Below are positions 36,553 through 46,515 of a stretch of DNA of 64,000 nucleotides, piece by piece. A program made the translations under genes and the position numbers. The notes under the pieces were generated by a model that searched no databases, had not been told where the DNA came from, and saw nothing but the letters and a program-made list of their open reading frames with translations. Source of the DNA: Thalassospira lucentensis MCCC 1A00383 = DSM 14000 (GTDB taxonomy: Bacteria; Pseudomonadota; Alphaproteobacteria; Rhodospirillales; Thalassospiraceae); NCBI RefSeq assembly GCF_000421265.1, contig NZ_ATWN01000008.1, positions 186,001-250,000 of the forward strand, written 5' to 3'. The stretch's first letter is position 1; every line of letters starts with the position of its first letter.

Positions 36553-36976
36553 TTTTTTCTACCACTTGATTGATTTCTTTTTCGATTTTGGCACGCAAAT
36601 CATCGGGCCATGCCACTGACTTTCCGGCGCCTCTTTTCGTAAACACCAGTGTGAGCGTTGTTTTCAGGCGTTGCTCGTCGCCCGAATGCGCGGTTATTTC
36701 CAATTCCAAGCTAGACCGTCCGATCCGAAGTGGTGTCAGACGAAACTCAAGCTGATCGCCAAGCATGCTTGGCGCAGTAAAGGCAATGCTGAGCCCCGCC
36801 GTTGGAACCGCCACCTGCATCGGCCCATGCATCGTCGGAAAACCGCAGCCAATCACGACATCGAACCATTCTTCGACCGTGGCGTTCACCATCTCGAAAT
36901 AGCGGGGATAAAAGACAATCCCGGCTGGATCGCAATGCTGAAACAGGACCTTTTGCCGATAGGTAAATACCGCCAT
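36545..36976 (-). CDS. Acyl-CoA thioesterase, 4-hydroxybenzoyl-CoA type
   Basis: A 143-residue hotdog-fold thioesterase with the 4HBT signature HCDPAGIVFYPRYFEMVNA, in which the Asp of HCDPAG is the catalytic/nucleophile-activating residue. ATG 36976 has GGGGG upstream and follows the livF stop by one base (TGATATG). It sits between transporter and RidA genes of an aminobenzoyl-CoA operon, so it may release or recycle stalled aromatic or alicyclic CoA esters. Specificity is not readable. Confidence 0.85.
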   Translation of the reverse strand: MAVFTYRQKVLFQHCDPAGIVFYPRYFEMVNATVEEWFDVVIGCGFPTMHGPMQVAVPTAGLSIAFTAPSMLGDQLEFRLTPLRIGRSSLELEITAHSGDEQRLKTTLTLVFTKRGAGKSVAWPDDLRAKIEKEINQVVEKNA

Positions 36977-36977
36977 A

Positions 36978-37667
36978 TCAGACCCCCAAATACCGATCCG
37001 CAAGCGCATCGGTCAGTTCACTGACCGCACCGCTCCAGGCCGTGACGCCCTTTTCGACAATCACATAGCGATCCGCGACACCCGAAAGTTCCTTAAGCGA
37101 CTTATCCACCACCAAAATGGTCAGACCTGATTGCTTAAGCTGATTGATTGCCGCCCAGATTTCCTGACGGACCACCGGCGCCAACCCCTCGGTTGCTTCA
37201 TCCAAAATCAATAAACGCGGGTTGGTCATCAACGCACGGCCAATGGCCAACATCTGCTGTTCGCCGCCTGAAAGCGTCATCGCCTTTTGCTCCCGCCGTT
37301 CGGCAAGACGCGGGAACAACCCCGCCACCCGGTCAAAGTCCCACTCACCTGCACGGGCCGCGGCAATCAGGTTTTCCATGACGGTCAAACGGGCAAAGCA
37401 TCGGCGGCCTTCCGGCACCAGACCAAGCCCCAAGCGGGCCGCTTTGTGCGATGGCATTTTTGCCAAGTCCTGTCCGGCAAAGCGGATTGACCCATCGCGA
37501 TGTTCCATCATGCGACAGATGGTCTTGATCGTGGTCGTTTTGCCCATCCCATTACGCCCCATAAGGGCGACGGCTTCGCCTTCATTCAGCGACAGATCAA
37601 TACCAAACAATGCCTGCGATGCGCCGTAAAAGGCGGTCACACCACTAAGTTCGAGAAGTGCAGTCAT
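36978..37667 (-). CDS. livF: Branched-chain-type ABC transporter ATP-binding protein
   Basis: A 229-residue LivF-class ATPase: Walker A GRNGMGKTT, signature LSGGEQQML, Walker B LLILDEATEGLAP. The longer reading frame to 37847 lacks any ribosome site; ATG 37667 follows GGAAG and the livG stop (CTGATATG). It is part of a five-gene HAAT-family importer in the aromatic operon, so the substrate is probably anthranilate, tryptophan, kynurenine or a related aromatic rather than leucine. Confidence 0.9.
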   Translation of the reverse strand: MTALLELSGVTAFYGASQALFGIDLSLNEGEAVALMGRNGMGKTTTIKTICRMMEHRDGSIRFAGQDLAKMPSHKAARLGLGLVPEGRRCFARLTVMENLIAAARAGEWDFDRVAGLFPRLAERREQKAMTLSGGEQQMLAIGRALMTNPRLLILDEATEGLAPVVRQEIWAAINQLKQSGLTILVVDKSLKELSGVADRYVIVEKGVTAWSGAVSELTDALADRYLGV

Positions 37668-37668
37668 A

Positions 37669-38418
37669 TCAGGCTTCCTCCCCGAGATAGGCACGTTTGA
37701 CATCGTCGTTGCCGCGAATGTCATCAACAGTACCGGTCGCAATGACACGGCCATAAACCAGAACCGAAATCCGGTCGGCCAAGGCAAAAACCGCATCCAT
37801 GTCATGTTCGACCAGAAGGATCGGGGCCTGTGCGCGCAAACCATCAAGGAAACCGGTCAGACGTTTGGAGCCCTCTGGTCCCATGCCCGCCATCGGTTCA
37901 TCCAACAGAAATGCACGTGGTTCAAGGGCAAGCGCCACCGCCATTTCCAACTGACGACGTTCTCCATGTGAAATATCGGCCGCACGCATCTCCGCACGAT
38001 CCGCAAGTCCAACCCGCTCGAGCTGCGCCATTGCCGGTTCTACAAGCGACTTGTCGCTCAGCACCGGGCGGAAAAACCGAAAGACCTTCCCACTAACAGA
38101 CTGACGGGCCAGTATGACGTTCTGCAGAACCGAGAACTCCGGCATCAAGGACGACACCTGAAACGTTCTGGCAAGGCCCATGCGCGACCGTTGGACCGCG
38201 TCCAAGGCATTGATGTGCTGACCGTTAAAATGAATGTCACCGCTATCAGATTTGATCTCGCCCGCGATCTGTTTGATCAGGGTGGATTTTCCCGCCCCGT
38301 TCGGCCCGATCAGCGCGTGGATTTCCCCCGCACGCAAATCAAGCGTGACGCTGTCACTGGCCAGAAGGGATCCGAATTGCTTGGTGATGTTTGACAGTGA
38401 AAGAATGGTATCAGACAT
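37669..38418 (-). CDS. livG: Branched-chain-type ABC transporter ATP-binding protein
   Basis: A 249-residue LivG-class ATPase: Walker A GPNGAGKST, signature ISHGERRQLEMAVAL (a common LivG variation on LSGGQ), Walker B FLLDEPMAGMGPEGS, H-loop VEHDMDAVF. Start ATG 38418 overlaps the livM end by 8 bp; the frame extension to 38454 is rejected. It pairs with LivF as the ATPase heterodimer. Confidence 0.9.
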   Translation of the reverse strand: MSDTILSLSNITKQFGSLLASDSVTLDLRAGEIHALIGPNGAGKSTLIKQIAGEIKSDSGDIHFNGQHINALDAVQRSRMGLARTFQVSSLMPEFSVLQNVILARQSVSGKVFRFFRPVLSDKSLVEPAMAQLERVGLADRAEMRAADISHGERRQLEMAVALALEPRAFLLDEPMAGMGPEGSKRLTGFLDGLRAQAPILLVEHDMDAVFALADRISVLVYGRVIATGTVDDIRGNDDVKRAYLGEEA

Positions 38419-39397
38419 GTTTGCGTTCCCCCGCCAAAACACCGACAAGGCCACCGCGCGCGAACAAAACCACGATCAGCAGCAACACGCCCAGCGGCAA
38501 TTGCCAGAATTCCCAAACCCCGCCAAGCAGATGTTCAAGAATGATGTAAAGCCCGGCCCCGGCCAGCGGGCCGAACAAGCGCCCAACCCCGCCAAGAATG
38601 ACAAACACCATGATTTCACCTGACATATGCCAAGACATCATCGACGGGCTAACAAAACGGTTGAGGTCCGCATAAAGTGCGCCGGCCAACGCCGTGATCA
38701 TCGCCGAGATCACAAACGCCACCAGACGGATGCGAAACGGTGCAATCCCCACGGCCGTCATACGCTGGCTGTTCTGGCGTGCGCCCTGAAGGGCAAGACC
38801 AAACCGCGAGCGGATCAAAACAGCTGAAAATGCGATCGCAAGACCCAGCATCACGGCACAGAGTGCAAAATAACTGATCGGATCAAGGGTATTGAGCCCC
38901 GGGAACCCGTTGCGCACATAGATCGACAGGCCGTCTTCTCCGCCATATGCAGGCCAGGAAATCGCGAAGTAATAGATCATCTGCGCAAACGCCAGCGTGA
39001 TCATGATGAAGTAAACGCCGCTTGTGCGCAGCGTAATCGCCCCAATAGCCAAGGCAATAATCGCCGATGCCAGCAGCGCGACAATCCAGATAATGATCAT
39101 CTGGGTCGTGCCTTCGATCTCGAACGGCCATGTCATGATCGGTTCGTAATTCAGCGCATGGCTGGCAAGGATGCCCGCCGCATAGCCGCCAATTCCGAAG
39201 AACGCCGCATGGCCAAAGGACACAAGTCCCCCATAGCCAAGCACAAGGTTAAGGCCTACCCCCGCCATGGCAAAAATGGCCACCTTGGTCGCCAAGGTAA
39301 TGATGAACGGCTCATCCATGCCCAGCGCAATCAATGGGACAATCACCAGCGCTAGACCAAGGATACAGTTGATAAAGGTTTCGCGGTTCATGGTCAT
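38411..39397 (-). CDS. livM: Branched-chain-type ABC transporter permease
   Basis: A 328-residue inner-membrane permease of the LivM class: LNLVLGYGGLVSFGHAAFFGIGG-like family core near residues 50-72, QNSQRMTAVGIAPFRIRLVAF EAA-type loop, and GGVGRLFGPLAGAGLYIILE near the C-terminus. Its ATG follows the livH stop by one base (CTGATATG). Confidence 0.9.
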   Translation of the reverse strand: MTMNRETFINCILGLALVIVPLIALGMDEPFIITLATKVAIFAMAGVGLNLVLGYGGLVSFGHAAFFGIGGYAAGILASHALNYEPIMTWPFEIEGTTQMIIIWIVALLASAIIALAIGAITLRTSGVYFIMITLAFAQMIYYFAISWPAYGGEDGLSIYVRNGFPGLNTLDPISYFALCAVMLGLAIAFSAVLIRSRFGLALQGARQNSQRMTAVGIAPFRIRLVAFVISAMITALAGALYADLNRFVSPSMMSWHMSGEIMVFVILGGVGRLFGPLAGAGLYIILEHLLGGVWEFWQLPLGVLLLIVVLFARGGLVGVLAGERKHV

Positions 39398-39398
39398 A

Positions 39399-40316
39399 TC
39401 AGGCTTCCGTCCCGAACAAACCGCTTGGCCGCAGGAACAAAACCAGCGCCATAACGATATAAATCAACATTGATGCAAGGGCGGACCCAATGGCCGTCGC
39501 ACTTGCCGGATCAAGAAAGGTTGCAAACGCATGGGGCAACAAAAACCGCCCCATCGTATCGGTAAAGCCAACAAGAAGGGATCCGATCAGCGCGCCCTTG
39601 ATCGAGCCAATGCCGCCAATCACAATCACAACGAATGCCAGAATAAGCACCGGTTCGCCCATGCCGACCTGAACCGACTGGGTCGTGCCGACAAAGGCAC
39701 CGGCAAGCCCGGCCAAAGCCGCGCCAAGGGCAAACACAATTGTATAAAGGCGATCAATATCCACCCCCAAGGCGGCGATCATTCCGCGATCAGCTTCACC
39801 CGCACGAATACGAATGCCAAGGCGGGTTTTACCAATCAACAGGAACAAGCCCGCCGCTACGGCAAAACCGGCAATAATGATGGCAAGACGGAACAGCGGA
39901 TATTGGAAATCACCGGGCATCACAACAGTGCCCGTCAGAAACTCCGGAACGCTTAGAAACAATGGGAAGGATCCGAAAATCCAGCGTGTGCCTTCGGAAA
40001 AAATCAAAATAAGGGCAAAAGTCGCCAGAACCTGATCAAGGTGATCACGGTTATAAAGACGGCGAATAATCAGTATCTCAACCAGCGCGCCGGCAATGGC
40101 CGCAGCCATCAGGCTGGCCATCAGGCCAAGCCAGAACGAACCGGTCCATGCAGCAACCGCCGCACAGGCAAATGCGCCAACCATATAGAGCGAGCCATGG
40201 GCCAGATTAATTAGCCCCATCACACCGAAAACAAGCGTCAGCCCAGATGCCATCAAAAACAGCATCACACCGGACTGAAGGCCGTTTAGCAGCTGCTCCA
40301 GGAAAAGAGTGAACAT
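39399..40316 (-). CDS. livH: Branched-chain-type ABC transporter permease
   Basis: A 305-residue LivH-class permease with SGLTLVFGVMGLINLAHGSL, AALGVDIDRLYTIVFALGAAL and GGIGSIKGALIGSLLVGF. GTG 40334 is in frame but ATG 40316 has GGAG at 9 nt, so the ATG is chosen. It follows the binding-protein gene across an 80-bp gap containing a GC-rich hairpin. Confidence 0.9.
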   Translation of the reverse strand: MFTLFLEQLLNGLQSGVMLFLMASGLTLVFGVMGLINLAHGSLYMVGAFACAAVAAWTGSFWLGLMASLMAAAIAGALVEILIIRRLYNRDHLDQVLATFALILIFSEGTRWIFGSFPLFLSVPEFLTGTVVMPGDFQYPLFRLAIIIAGFAVAAGLFLLIGKTRLGIRIRAGEADRGMIAALGVDIDRLYTIVFALGAALAGLAGAFVGTTQSVQVGMGEPVLILAFVVIVIGGIGSIKGALIGSLLVGFTDTMGRFLLPHAFATFLDPASATAIGSALASMLIYIVMALVLFLRPSGLFGTEA

Positions 40317-40343
40317 TATTGGAAACTCCGTCACAAGGTGGTC

Positions 40344-40376
40344 GGGGGCCGTAAACCATTATGGGCAACGGCCCCC
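40344..40376 (-). other. GC-rich hairpin between the binding-protein gene and livH
   Basis: GGGGGCCGT (40344-40352) pairs perfectly with ACGGCCCCC (40368-40376), loop 15 nt, no T-run on the transcribed minus strand. It has the same position and type as the hairpins after xylF and tctC. Confidence 0.75.
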
Positions 40377-40396
40377 ACCGACTTGTCAGCCCGTGA

Positions 40397-41536
40397 TTAC
40401 ATCGAGCATTCCGATGCATAGGCATCGGCATGATCTTTAAGGGCAACGCCAACGATCTTGTTGGTCAGAACGTCGCCTTCTTTAACGACTTCACGAACAT
40501 AGATGTCCTGAATCGGATGCTGGTTCGGACCAAAGACAAACTTGCCACGGACCGAATTGAAATCCGCCGCCCGCAAAGCATCGCGGAATGCTTCCTTGTC
40601 GTTGACATTTGCTTTGCCCATCGCCGACAGCAGCAGGTTTGCAGTGTCAAAACCATAAGATGCATAGAGCGACGGCAGACGGTCATATTCAGCAACGAAG
40701 CTTTCAACGAATGCCTTGTTGGTCGCGTTGTCGATGTCTTTTGACCAGTTCGAGGTGTTTTTCACACCCAGAGCCGCATCACCAACTGCACCAAGAATGC
40801 CCTGATCCATCGAAAATGCCGGACCGATCAGCGGAATATCCACACCCGACTGAGCATACTGTTTCATGAATGCAATGCCCATGCCGCCCGGCAGGAAGAA
40901 GAAGACGCTGTCAGCACCCGAAGCACGGATTTCAGCGATTTCGGCGGCGTAATCTGTCTGACCAAGCTTGGTGTAAACTTCGCCTGCGATGTCGCCAAAG
41001 AAGAAGCGTTTGAACCCGGCTAGGGAATCTTTCCCCGCCGGATAGTTCGGTGCGAGGATAAAGGCATTTTCATACCCGGCACTCGACGCATAGCCACCGG
41101 CTGCTTCATGCAGGTTGTCATTCTGATAGGAAACGCTGAAATAGTTCGCGTTACAGCCTTTGCCTGCCAACTGCGACGGTGCCGCATTGACGGACAGATA
41201 GAATTTTTCCTGTGCAACCGCGGACGGCACCACAGCCATGGCAAGGTTCGACCAGATAATCCCGGTCAAAACATCAACCTTTTCCTGCTGGATCATTTTA
41301 TCAGCAAGCTGGACAGCGACGTCCGGTTTGCGCTGATCATCTTCGATCACGACTTCCAGATCGGGATTGTTTGCTTGTTTGACAGCCAGCATAAAGCCGT
41401 CACGTGCATCAATACCCAAGCTGGCACCACCGCCCGAAAGTGTGGTGATCATCCCTACCTTTACCGGATCGGCCTGCGCCGCGCCGGCAACAAGCAATGC
41501 AGCCACTGCTGCAATGGTTGTCTTAATACCCTTCAT
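40397..41536 (-). CDS. Branched-chain-type ABC transporter substrate-binding protein
   Basis: A 379-residue periplasmic binding protein of the LivK/amide-urea class (type 1 fold). A signal peptide (MKGIKTTIAAVAALLVAGAAQA, cleaved before DPVKVG) leads into VGMITTLSGGGASLGIDARDGFMLA. GGAGG precedes the ATG. HAAT binding proteins in aromatic operons often bind aromatic acids, and its place directly after kynA suggests a tryptophan-pathway compound. Ligand identity is inferred only. Confidence 0.88.
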   Translation of the reverse strand: MKGIKTTIAAVAALLVAGAAQADPVKVGMITTLSGGGASLGIDARDGFMLAVKQANNPDLEVVIEDDQRKPDVAVQLADKMIQQEKVDVLTGIIWSNLAMAVVPSAVAQEKFYLSVNAAPSQLAGKGCNANYFSVSYQNDNLHEAAGGYASSAGYENAFILAPNYPAGKDSLAGFKRFFFGDIAGEVYTKLGQTDYAAEIAEIRASGADSVFFFLPGGMGIAFMKQYAQSGVDIPLIGPAFSMDQGILGAVGDAALGVKNTSNWSKDIDNATNKAFVESFVAEYDRLPSLYASYGFDTANLLLSAMGKANVNDKEAFRDALRAADFNSVRGKFVFGPNQHPIQDIYVREVVKEGDVLTNKIVGVALKDHADAYASECSM

Positions 41537-41674
41537 TTAAGCCTCCGTGTTTATACATTTTATTCGTTTAGCAACACGTTGATCCCACGACATTTATGTC
41601 TTTGTGCGTCGTGGTTTTAATGAACTTGATGCCTGCCCCTGATCTTGCAGTATTTGCATCATGCCCGTCCATCC

Positions 41675-42520
41675 TCAAAGCGTGGTTCGCACCCGCCAGA
41701 GTTCCGGAAACAGTTCTACTTCCAGCATTTTCTTAAGGTAACTGACACCACCCGTGCCACCGGTCCCGCGTTTAAAACCAATAACGCGTTCGACCGTTGT
41801 CACATGGTTAAAGCGCCAGCGACGGAAGTAGTCTTCAAAATCCACCAGCTTTTCAGCCAGTTCATACAACGACCAGTATTTGGTTGGATCGCTGTAAACC
41901 TTGTGCCAGGCCGCAATCACGGCGTCATCTGGCGTATAGGGCTGTGTAACATCACGGCCGAGAACATGATCGGGAAGATCAATGCCTTCGCGTGCCAACA
42001 GGCGCAACGCCTCGTCATACAGACTGGGCGTTGCAAGCTCCGTCGTCAGCAACTCAAGAATATCTTCGCGATGGGCATGCGGGCGTAACATCGCGTGATT
42101 GCGGTTGCCCAGCATAAACTCGATCTGACGATACTGATGAGACTGAAATCCCGATGAAGGACCAAGCGCATCGCGAAACGTCGTATAGTCGCTTGGCGTC
42201 ATGGTGCGCAACACGTCCCATGCGTTATTAAGCTGCTCGAAAATCCGCGACACACGCGCCAGCATCTTAAATGCCGGGCGGAAATCACTCTTGTCCATGA
42301 CGGCGCGGGCCGCACTGATTTCACGGATCGCAAGTTTCATCCAAAGCTCGGACGTTTGATGCTGAATGATAAACAGCATTTCGTCATGGGCGTCAGACTT
42401 GGGATGCTGGGCCGTCAGGATCGCATCAAGCGACAAGTAATCCCCATAGGACATCTGATCGGAAAAATCCGTCTTCGCCCCCTCAGTACTAGGATCATAT
42501 GGTTTGGTTTGCTTGGCCAT
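41675..42520 (-). CDS. kynA: Tryptophan 2,3-dioxygenase
   Basis: A 281-residue heme dioxygenase converting L-tryptophan to N-formylkynurenine. The distal-side His54 in [14 protein letters not shown], and the C-terminal [17 protein letters not shown] containing the proximal heme His, then [12 protein letters not shown], are diagnostic. It begins 2 bp after the kynU stop. It commits tryptophan to the anthranilate route encoded upstream in the same operon. Confidence 0.96.
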   Translation of the reverse strand: MAKQTKPYDPSTEGAKTDFSDQMSYGDYLSLDAILTAQHPKSDAHDEMLFIIQHQTSELWMKLAIREISAARAVMDKSDFRPAFKMLARVSRIFEQLNNAWDVLRTMTPSDYTTFRDALGPSSGFQSHQYRQIEFMLGNRNHAMLRPHAHREDILELLTTELATPSLYDEALRLLAREGIDLPDHVLGRDVTQPYTPDDAVIAAWHKVYSDPTKYWSLYELAEKLVDFEDYFRRWRFNHVTTVERVIGFKRGTGGTGGVSYLKKMLEVELFPELWRVRTTL

Positions 42521-42522
42521 GA

Positions 42523-43716
42523 TCAGGTCACCGCGTTGCGTTTATGGAATTCCGGCTGATCCCATGATTTGGTTTCCATGATCTCGGCCAGAATTTTAAC
42601 CGCACCATCGACATCACCATTATCGATATAAAGTGGGGTAAACCCGAAACGAATGATATCAGGTGCGCGGAAATCACCAATCACGCCGCGCGCGATCAAG
42701 GCCTGCATCACGGCATATCCCTGATCAAACTTGAACGACACCTGTGAACCACGGTGTTGCGGATCACGCGGGCTTGCCAGTTCCAGCATCGAACAGGATG
42801 CCTCGACACCAGCGATAAACTGCTCGCACAACTCGATACTGCGTGTGCGGATATCGCCCATGTCAACGCCGTCCCATGCCTTCATGGCTTCTTCAAGCAC
42901 CGTCATCTGAATAACCGGTGGTGTGCCAACCCGCATGCGTGAAACATCCGGTGCCGGGGTATAATCACGGTCAAAGTCAAATGGGGCAACATGGCCCAAC
43001 CATCCAGACAATGCCGGTCGGATGGTTTTGGCGTGATCGGGCCGAACATAAATAAATGCCGGGGCACCGGGGCCGCCATTAAGATATTTATAGGTGCAGC
43101 CAACAGCGAAATCCGCGTTACATCCGGTCAGGTCAACCGGAACCGCCCCCGCCGAATGCGCTAGGTCCCAGATCACAATCGCACCCGCCTTATGGGCAAG
43201 ATCGGTAATGCGTTTCATGTCATGCATGCGCCCGGTGCGGTAATCGACCTGGGTGAGCATCAAGACAGCAAGGTCTTCGTTGATCATGCTTTCGACATCT
43301 TCGGGGTTTGGTGTTTTAAGCACATGCCCCTTATCAAGACTTTTGATCAGGCCACCGGCCATATAAAGGTCAGTCGGGAAATTCCCGTTGTCCGATACAA
43401 TCACCTTACGATCCGGGCGCAGTTCCAGCGCACTTGCCAGTGCCTGATACACCTTGATCGACAAAGTATCGCCCATAACCACAGTACCGGGTGCCGCCCC
43501 AATCAAACGCGCGACAAGATTGCCGACACGTTCGGGTTGCGCCATCCATTTGGCATCATTCCAGCCCCGGATAAGCATTTGCCCCCATTCATCTTCGATC
43601 ATCGACTTGGCACGATTTGCTGCCGACTTTGGCATCATCCCAAGCGAGTTCCCATCAAGGTAAATGACCCCATCGGGAATGTGGAACAGGGATTTGGTGG
43701 CGGCGAAATCGATCAT
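42523..43716 (-). CDS. kynU: Kynureninase
   Basis: A 397-residue PLP enzyme cleaving kynurenine to anthranilate and alanine. PLP Lys210 lies in [11 protein letters not shown], with Asp184 of IWDLAHSAG for the pyridine nitrogen, and [12 protein letters not shown] near the N-terminus. Its start overlaps the CoA-ligase stop (ATGA). Product anthranilate is the substrate of that ligase. Confidence 0.96.
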   Translation of the reverse strand: MIDFAATKSLFHIPDGVIYLDGNSLGMMPKSAANRAKSMIEDEWGQMLIRGWNDAKWMAQPERVGNLVARLIGAAPGTVVMGDTLSIKVYQALASALELRPDRKVIVSDNGNFPTDLYMAGGLIKSLDKGHVLKTPNPEDVESMINEDLAVLMLTQVDYRTGRMHDMKRITDLAHKAGAIVIWDLAHSAGAVPVDLTGCNADFAVGCTYKYLNGGPGAPAFIYVRPDHAKTIRPALSGWLGHVAPFDFDRDYTPAPDVSRMRVGTPPVIQMTVLEEAMKAWDGVDMGDIRTRSIELCEQFIAGVEASCSMLELASPRDPQHRGSQVSFKFDQGYAVMQALIARGVIGDFRAPDIIRFGFTPLYIDNGDVDGAVKILAEIMETKSWDQPEFHKRNAVT

Positions 43717-45338
43717 GCAGGCATTTCCTGTTTCAGTCTGAAGCGCTGAATTTTTCCAGTCGCGGTTTTTGGCAGTGTCTCGATAAAGACGACGGAGCGC
43801 GGATATTTAAACGGCGCGATCGTCGCTTTTACATGATCTTGCAACTGTTTGGCCATCTCGGGTGTCGGGTGAAAACCATCTGCCAGAACGATATGGGCCT
43901 GAACAATGGTGCCGCGTTCTTCATTCGGTGCACCAATGACCGCACATTCGGCAACAGCTATGTGGGACAACAAGGCGGCCTCGACTTCCGGACCGGCGAT
44001 GTTGTAACCCGACGAGACGATCATATCGTCATTGCGTGCAGCAAAGTGATAGTAGCCATCCTCATCAACAAAGAACGCATCCCCCGTCAGGTTCCAGCCA
44101 TCACGCACATACGTGCACTGACGCACATCATCAAGATAACGACATCCCGTCGGTCCGCGCACCGCAAGCCTGCCAACCGTCCCGACCGGAACGTCATTCA
44201 TATCGTAGTCAACGATTTTGGCTTCATATCCAGCAACCGGGCGGCCGGTACAGGCCGGGTGACTGTCACCAAATCGGTTGGAGATAAAAATATGGAGCAT
44301 CTCGGTCGCGCCAATGCCATCGAGCATCGGTTTGCCGGTTTTTTCCATCCAGGCATCATAAACCGGCGCAGGCAGAGTTTCGCCCGCCGAAACAGCAGCA
44401 CGCAGGGATGACAAATCAGCCCCTTCTTCCATCGCCGATAACATCACGCGATAAGCGGTCGGGGCGGTAAAGCACACCGTCGCCTTATAGGTTTCGATGA
44501 TTTCGATCATGTTGGGTGGGGACGCTTTTTCAAGCAAGGTCGCAGTCGCCCCAAAGCGCAGCGGGAAAATGGCAAGCCCGCCCAGACCAAAGGTAAAGGC
44601 AAGTGGGGGCGATCCGACAAACACATCATCAGGCGTTACATTCAGCACTTCCTTGGCATAACCATCGGCAATGATCAAAAGATCACGATGGAAATGCATG
44701 GTCGCCTTGGGGCTGCCGGTCGTGCCCGAGGTAAACCCAAGCAAGGCCACATCATCGCGCCCGGTTTTAACCGCCTCGAATTTGACCGATTTGGTCAGGG
44801 CAATGCGATCAAGTTCGGCATCGTGATTGGCTGTGCCGTCAAATCCAATGACCTTTTTAAGGAATGAGCTGTCCTTGGCACAGGCGACCATCTCATCCAT
44901 CAGGCGCGTGTCACACAGGGCAAATTCAATCTCCGCCTTATCGACAATCTGGGCCAGTTCGCCAGACCGCAGCATCGGCATGGTATTGACCACAACCGCG
45001 CCTGCCTTGGTTGCCGCCAGCCAGCAGGCCACCATCGCCGGATTATTGGCCGACCGGATCAAAATACGGTTGCCCGGCTTAACGCCGTAATCCTCGACCA
45101 GCGCGTGGGCAATGCGGTTGGTCCAGTCTGCCAGTTCCTTATAGGTCCGCTGACGACCATTGCCGATCAGGGCGGTGTTATCGCCAAAACCCTGATCAAC
45201 CATTTTGTCGGTCAGCTCGACCCCGGCATTCAGATATTCGGGATACTCAAACTTGTCCAAATTAAACTCTGGCCAGTCTGCCACCGGTGGCAAATTGTCC
45301 CGCGTGAATTGATCAATATGTGCAGTTGGTCCGAGCAT
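43713..45338 (-). CDS. 2-aminobenzoate-CoA ligase (AMP-forming)
   Basis: A 541-residue ANL-family ligase activating an aromatic acid: AMP motif GFTSGTTGSPKATMHFHRD, GIGATEMLHIF, and the C-terminal KTATGKIQRF with the adenylation Lys. It resembles the benzoate/2-aminobenzoate-CoA ligase group. Adjacent kynU (makes anthranilate) and the aminobenzoyl-CoA monooxygenase gene make anthranilate the likely substrate. AGGGA precedes the ATG, 22 bp after the acyl-CoA dehydrogenase stop. Confidence 0.88.
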   Translation of the reverse strand: MLGPTAHIDQFTRDNLPPVADWPEFNLDKFEYPEYLNAGVELTDKMVDQGFGDNTALIGNGRQRTYKELADWTNRIAHALVEDYGVKPGNRILIRSANNPAMVACWLAATKAGAVVVNTMPMLRSGELAQIVDKAEIEFALCDTRLMDEMVACAKDSSFLKKVIGFDGTANHDAELDRIALTKSVKFEAVKTGRDDVALLGFTSGTTGSPKATMHFHRDLLIIADGYAKEVLNVTPDDVFVGSPPLAFTFGLGGLAIFPLRFGATATLLEKASPPNMIEIIETYKATVCFTAPTAYRVMLSAMEEGADLSSLRAAVSAGETLPAPVYDAWMEKTGKPMLDGIGATEMLHIFISNRFGDSHPACTGRPVAGYEAKIVDYDMNDVPVGTVGRLAVRGPTGCRYLDDVRQCTYVRDGWNLTGDAFFVDEDGYYHFAARNDDMIVSSGYNIAGPEVEAALLSHIAVAECAVIGAPNEERGTIVQAHIVLADGFHPTPEMAKQLQDHVKATIAPFKYPRSVVFIETLPKTATGKIQRFRLKQEMPA

Positions 45339-45360
45339 TGTGAAGTCCCTGATACAGCCA

Positions 45361-46515
45361 TTATTGCGCCAGCGTTTGCCGTGCGATGATTATTTTCTGG
45401 ACGTCTGATGCGCCTTCATAAATGCGCAGAGCACGAATTTCCCGGTACAGCAGTTCAATGATGTGCCCACTGCGCACGCCATCACCGCCATGAATTTGCA
45501 CCGCCTTATCAATGACGGTTTGTGCATGATCGGTTGCATAAAGTTTTGCCATCGCCGCTTCGCGGCTGACGCGCGGGGCACCGCTGTCTTTCAGCCATGC
45601 GGCGCGATAGACCAAAAGGGCCGATGCATCGATATCAAGCGCCATGTCCGCGACATGCCCCTGAACCATTTGAAGATCAAAAAGCGGCGCGCCAAACAGT
45701 TCGCGTTCCTGAACCCGCTTGATGGTTTCATCCAACGCGCGGCGCGCAAAACCAAGGGCGGCGGCGGCAACGGTTGATCGAAATACATCAAGAACCGACA
45801 TCGCAATTTTAAACCCGTCACCACCATTGCCAATCAACGCACGTGCCGGGATGCGGCAATCGGTAAATTTCAGGCGTGCGAGTGGGTGGGGTGCGATGGT
45901 ATGCAGACGTTCGGCAACTTCAAACCCGCGCGTGTTTGCCGGAACGACAAAGGCCGAAAGTCCCTTGGCCCCCGGTGCTTCGCCGGTGCGCGCAAAGACG
46001 CAGTAAAAGTCCGCGATCCCACCATTGGAAATCCAGGTCTTTTCACCGTTCAGAATAAAGTCATCGCCATCACGTTTGGCATCAAGGGCGATGTTGGCAA
46101 CATCTGACCCCGATTGCGGTTCAGTCAGAGCGAAGGCAGCGATCCCAGTGCCAGAACGTACTTTTGGAAGCCATTCCCCCCGGTGGGCTTCCGTTCCAAA
46201 CAAAGAGATCGCGCCACTCCCCAACCCCTGCATCGCAAAGGCGAAATCAGCCAACCCGTCATAACGCGCCAATGTTTCGCGGATCAGGCAAAGCGACCGC
46301 ACATCCAGTTTCGATCCGGTATCTTGCGGATCAATTGCCGCATGGCGCAACCAACCGCCATCAGCCAGTCGGCGAACCAGATCCCGGCAGACATCATCGA
46401 CATCACCGTGATCAATGCCATCAAGATTGGTCGCCGCCCAAGCATCAAGCTTGACCGCCAGTTCACGGTGCCTGTCTTCGAAAAACGGCCACTCAAGGAA
46501 GGATGTATCTGCCAT
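45361..46515 (-). CDS. Acyl-CoA dehydrogenase
   Basis: A 384-residue flavoprotein with [15 protein letters not shown] and [16 protein letters not shown] in the middle domain, and [17 protein letters not shown] near the C-terminus, whose Glu is in the usual catalytic-base position of medium/short-chain enzymes. ATG overlaps the enoyl-CoA hydratase stop (TGATG). In this operon it probably oxidises an alicyclic or ring-opened CoA intermediate after the monooxygenase/reductase step, with electrons to ETF. Confidence 0.88.
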   Translation of the reverse strand: MADTSFLEWPFFEDRHRELAVKLDAWAATNLDGIDHGDVDDVCRDLVRRLADGGWLRHAAIDPQDTGSKLDVRSLCLIRETLARYDGLADFAFAMQGLGSGAISLFGTEAHRGEWLPKVRSGTGIAAFALTEPQSGSDVANIALDAKRDGDDFILNGEKTWISNGGIADFYCVFARTGEAPGAKGLSAFVVPANTRGFEVAERLHTIAPHPLARLKFTDCRIPARALIGNGGDGFKIAMSVLDVFRSTVAAAALGFARRALDETIKRVQERELFGAPLFDLQMVQGHVADMALDIDASALLVYRAAWLKDSGAPRVSREAAMAKLYATDHAQTVIDKAVQIHGGDGVRSGHIIELLYREIRALRIYEGASDVQKIIIARQTLAQ

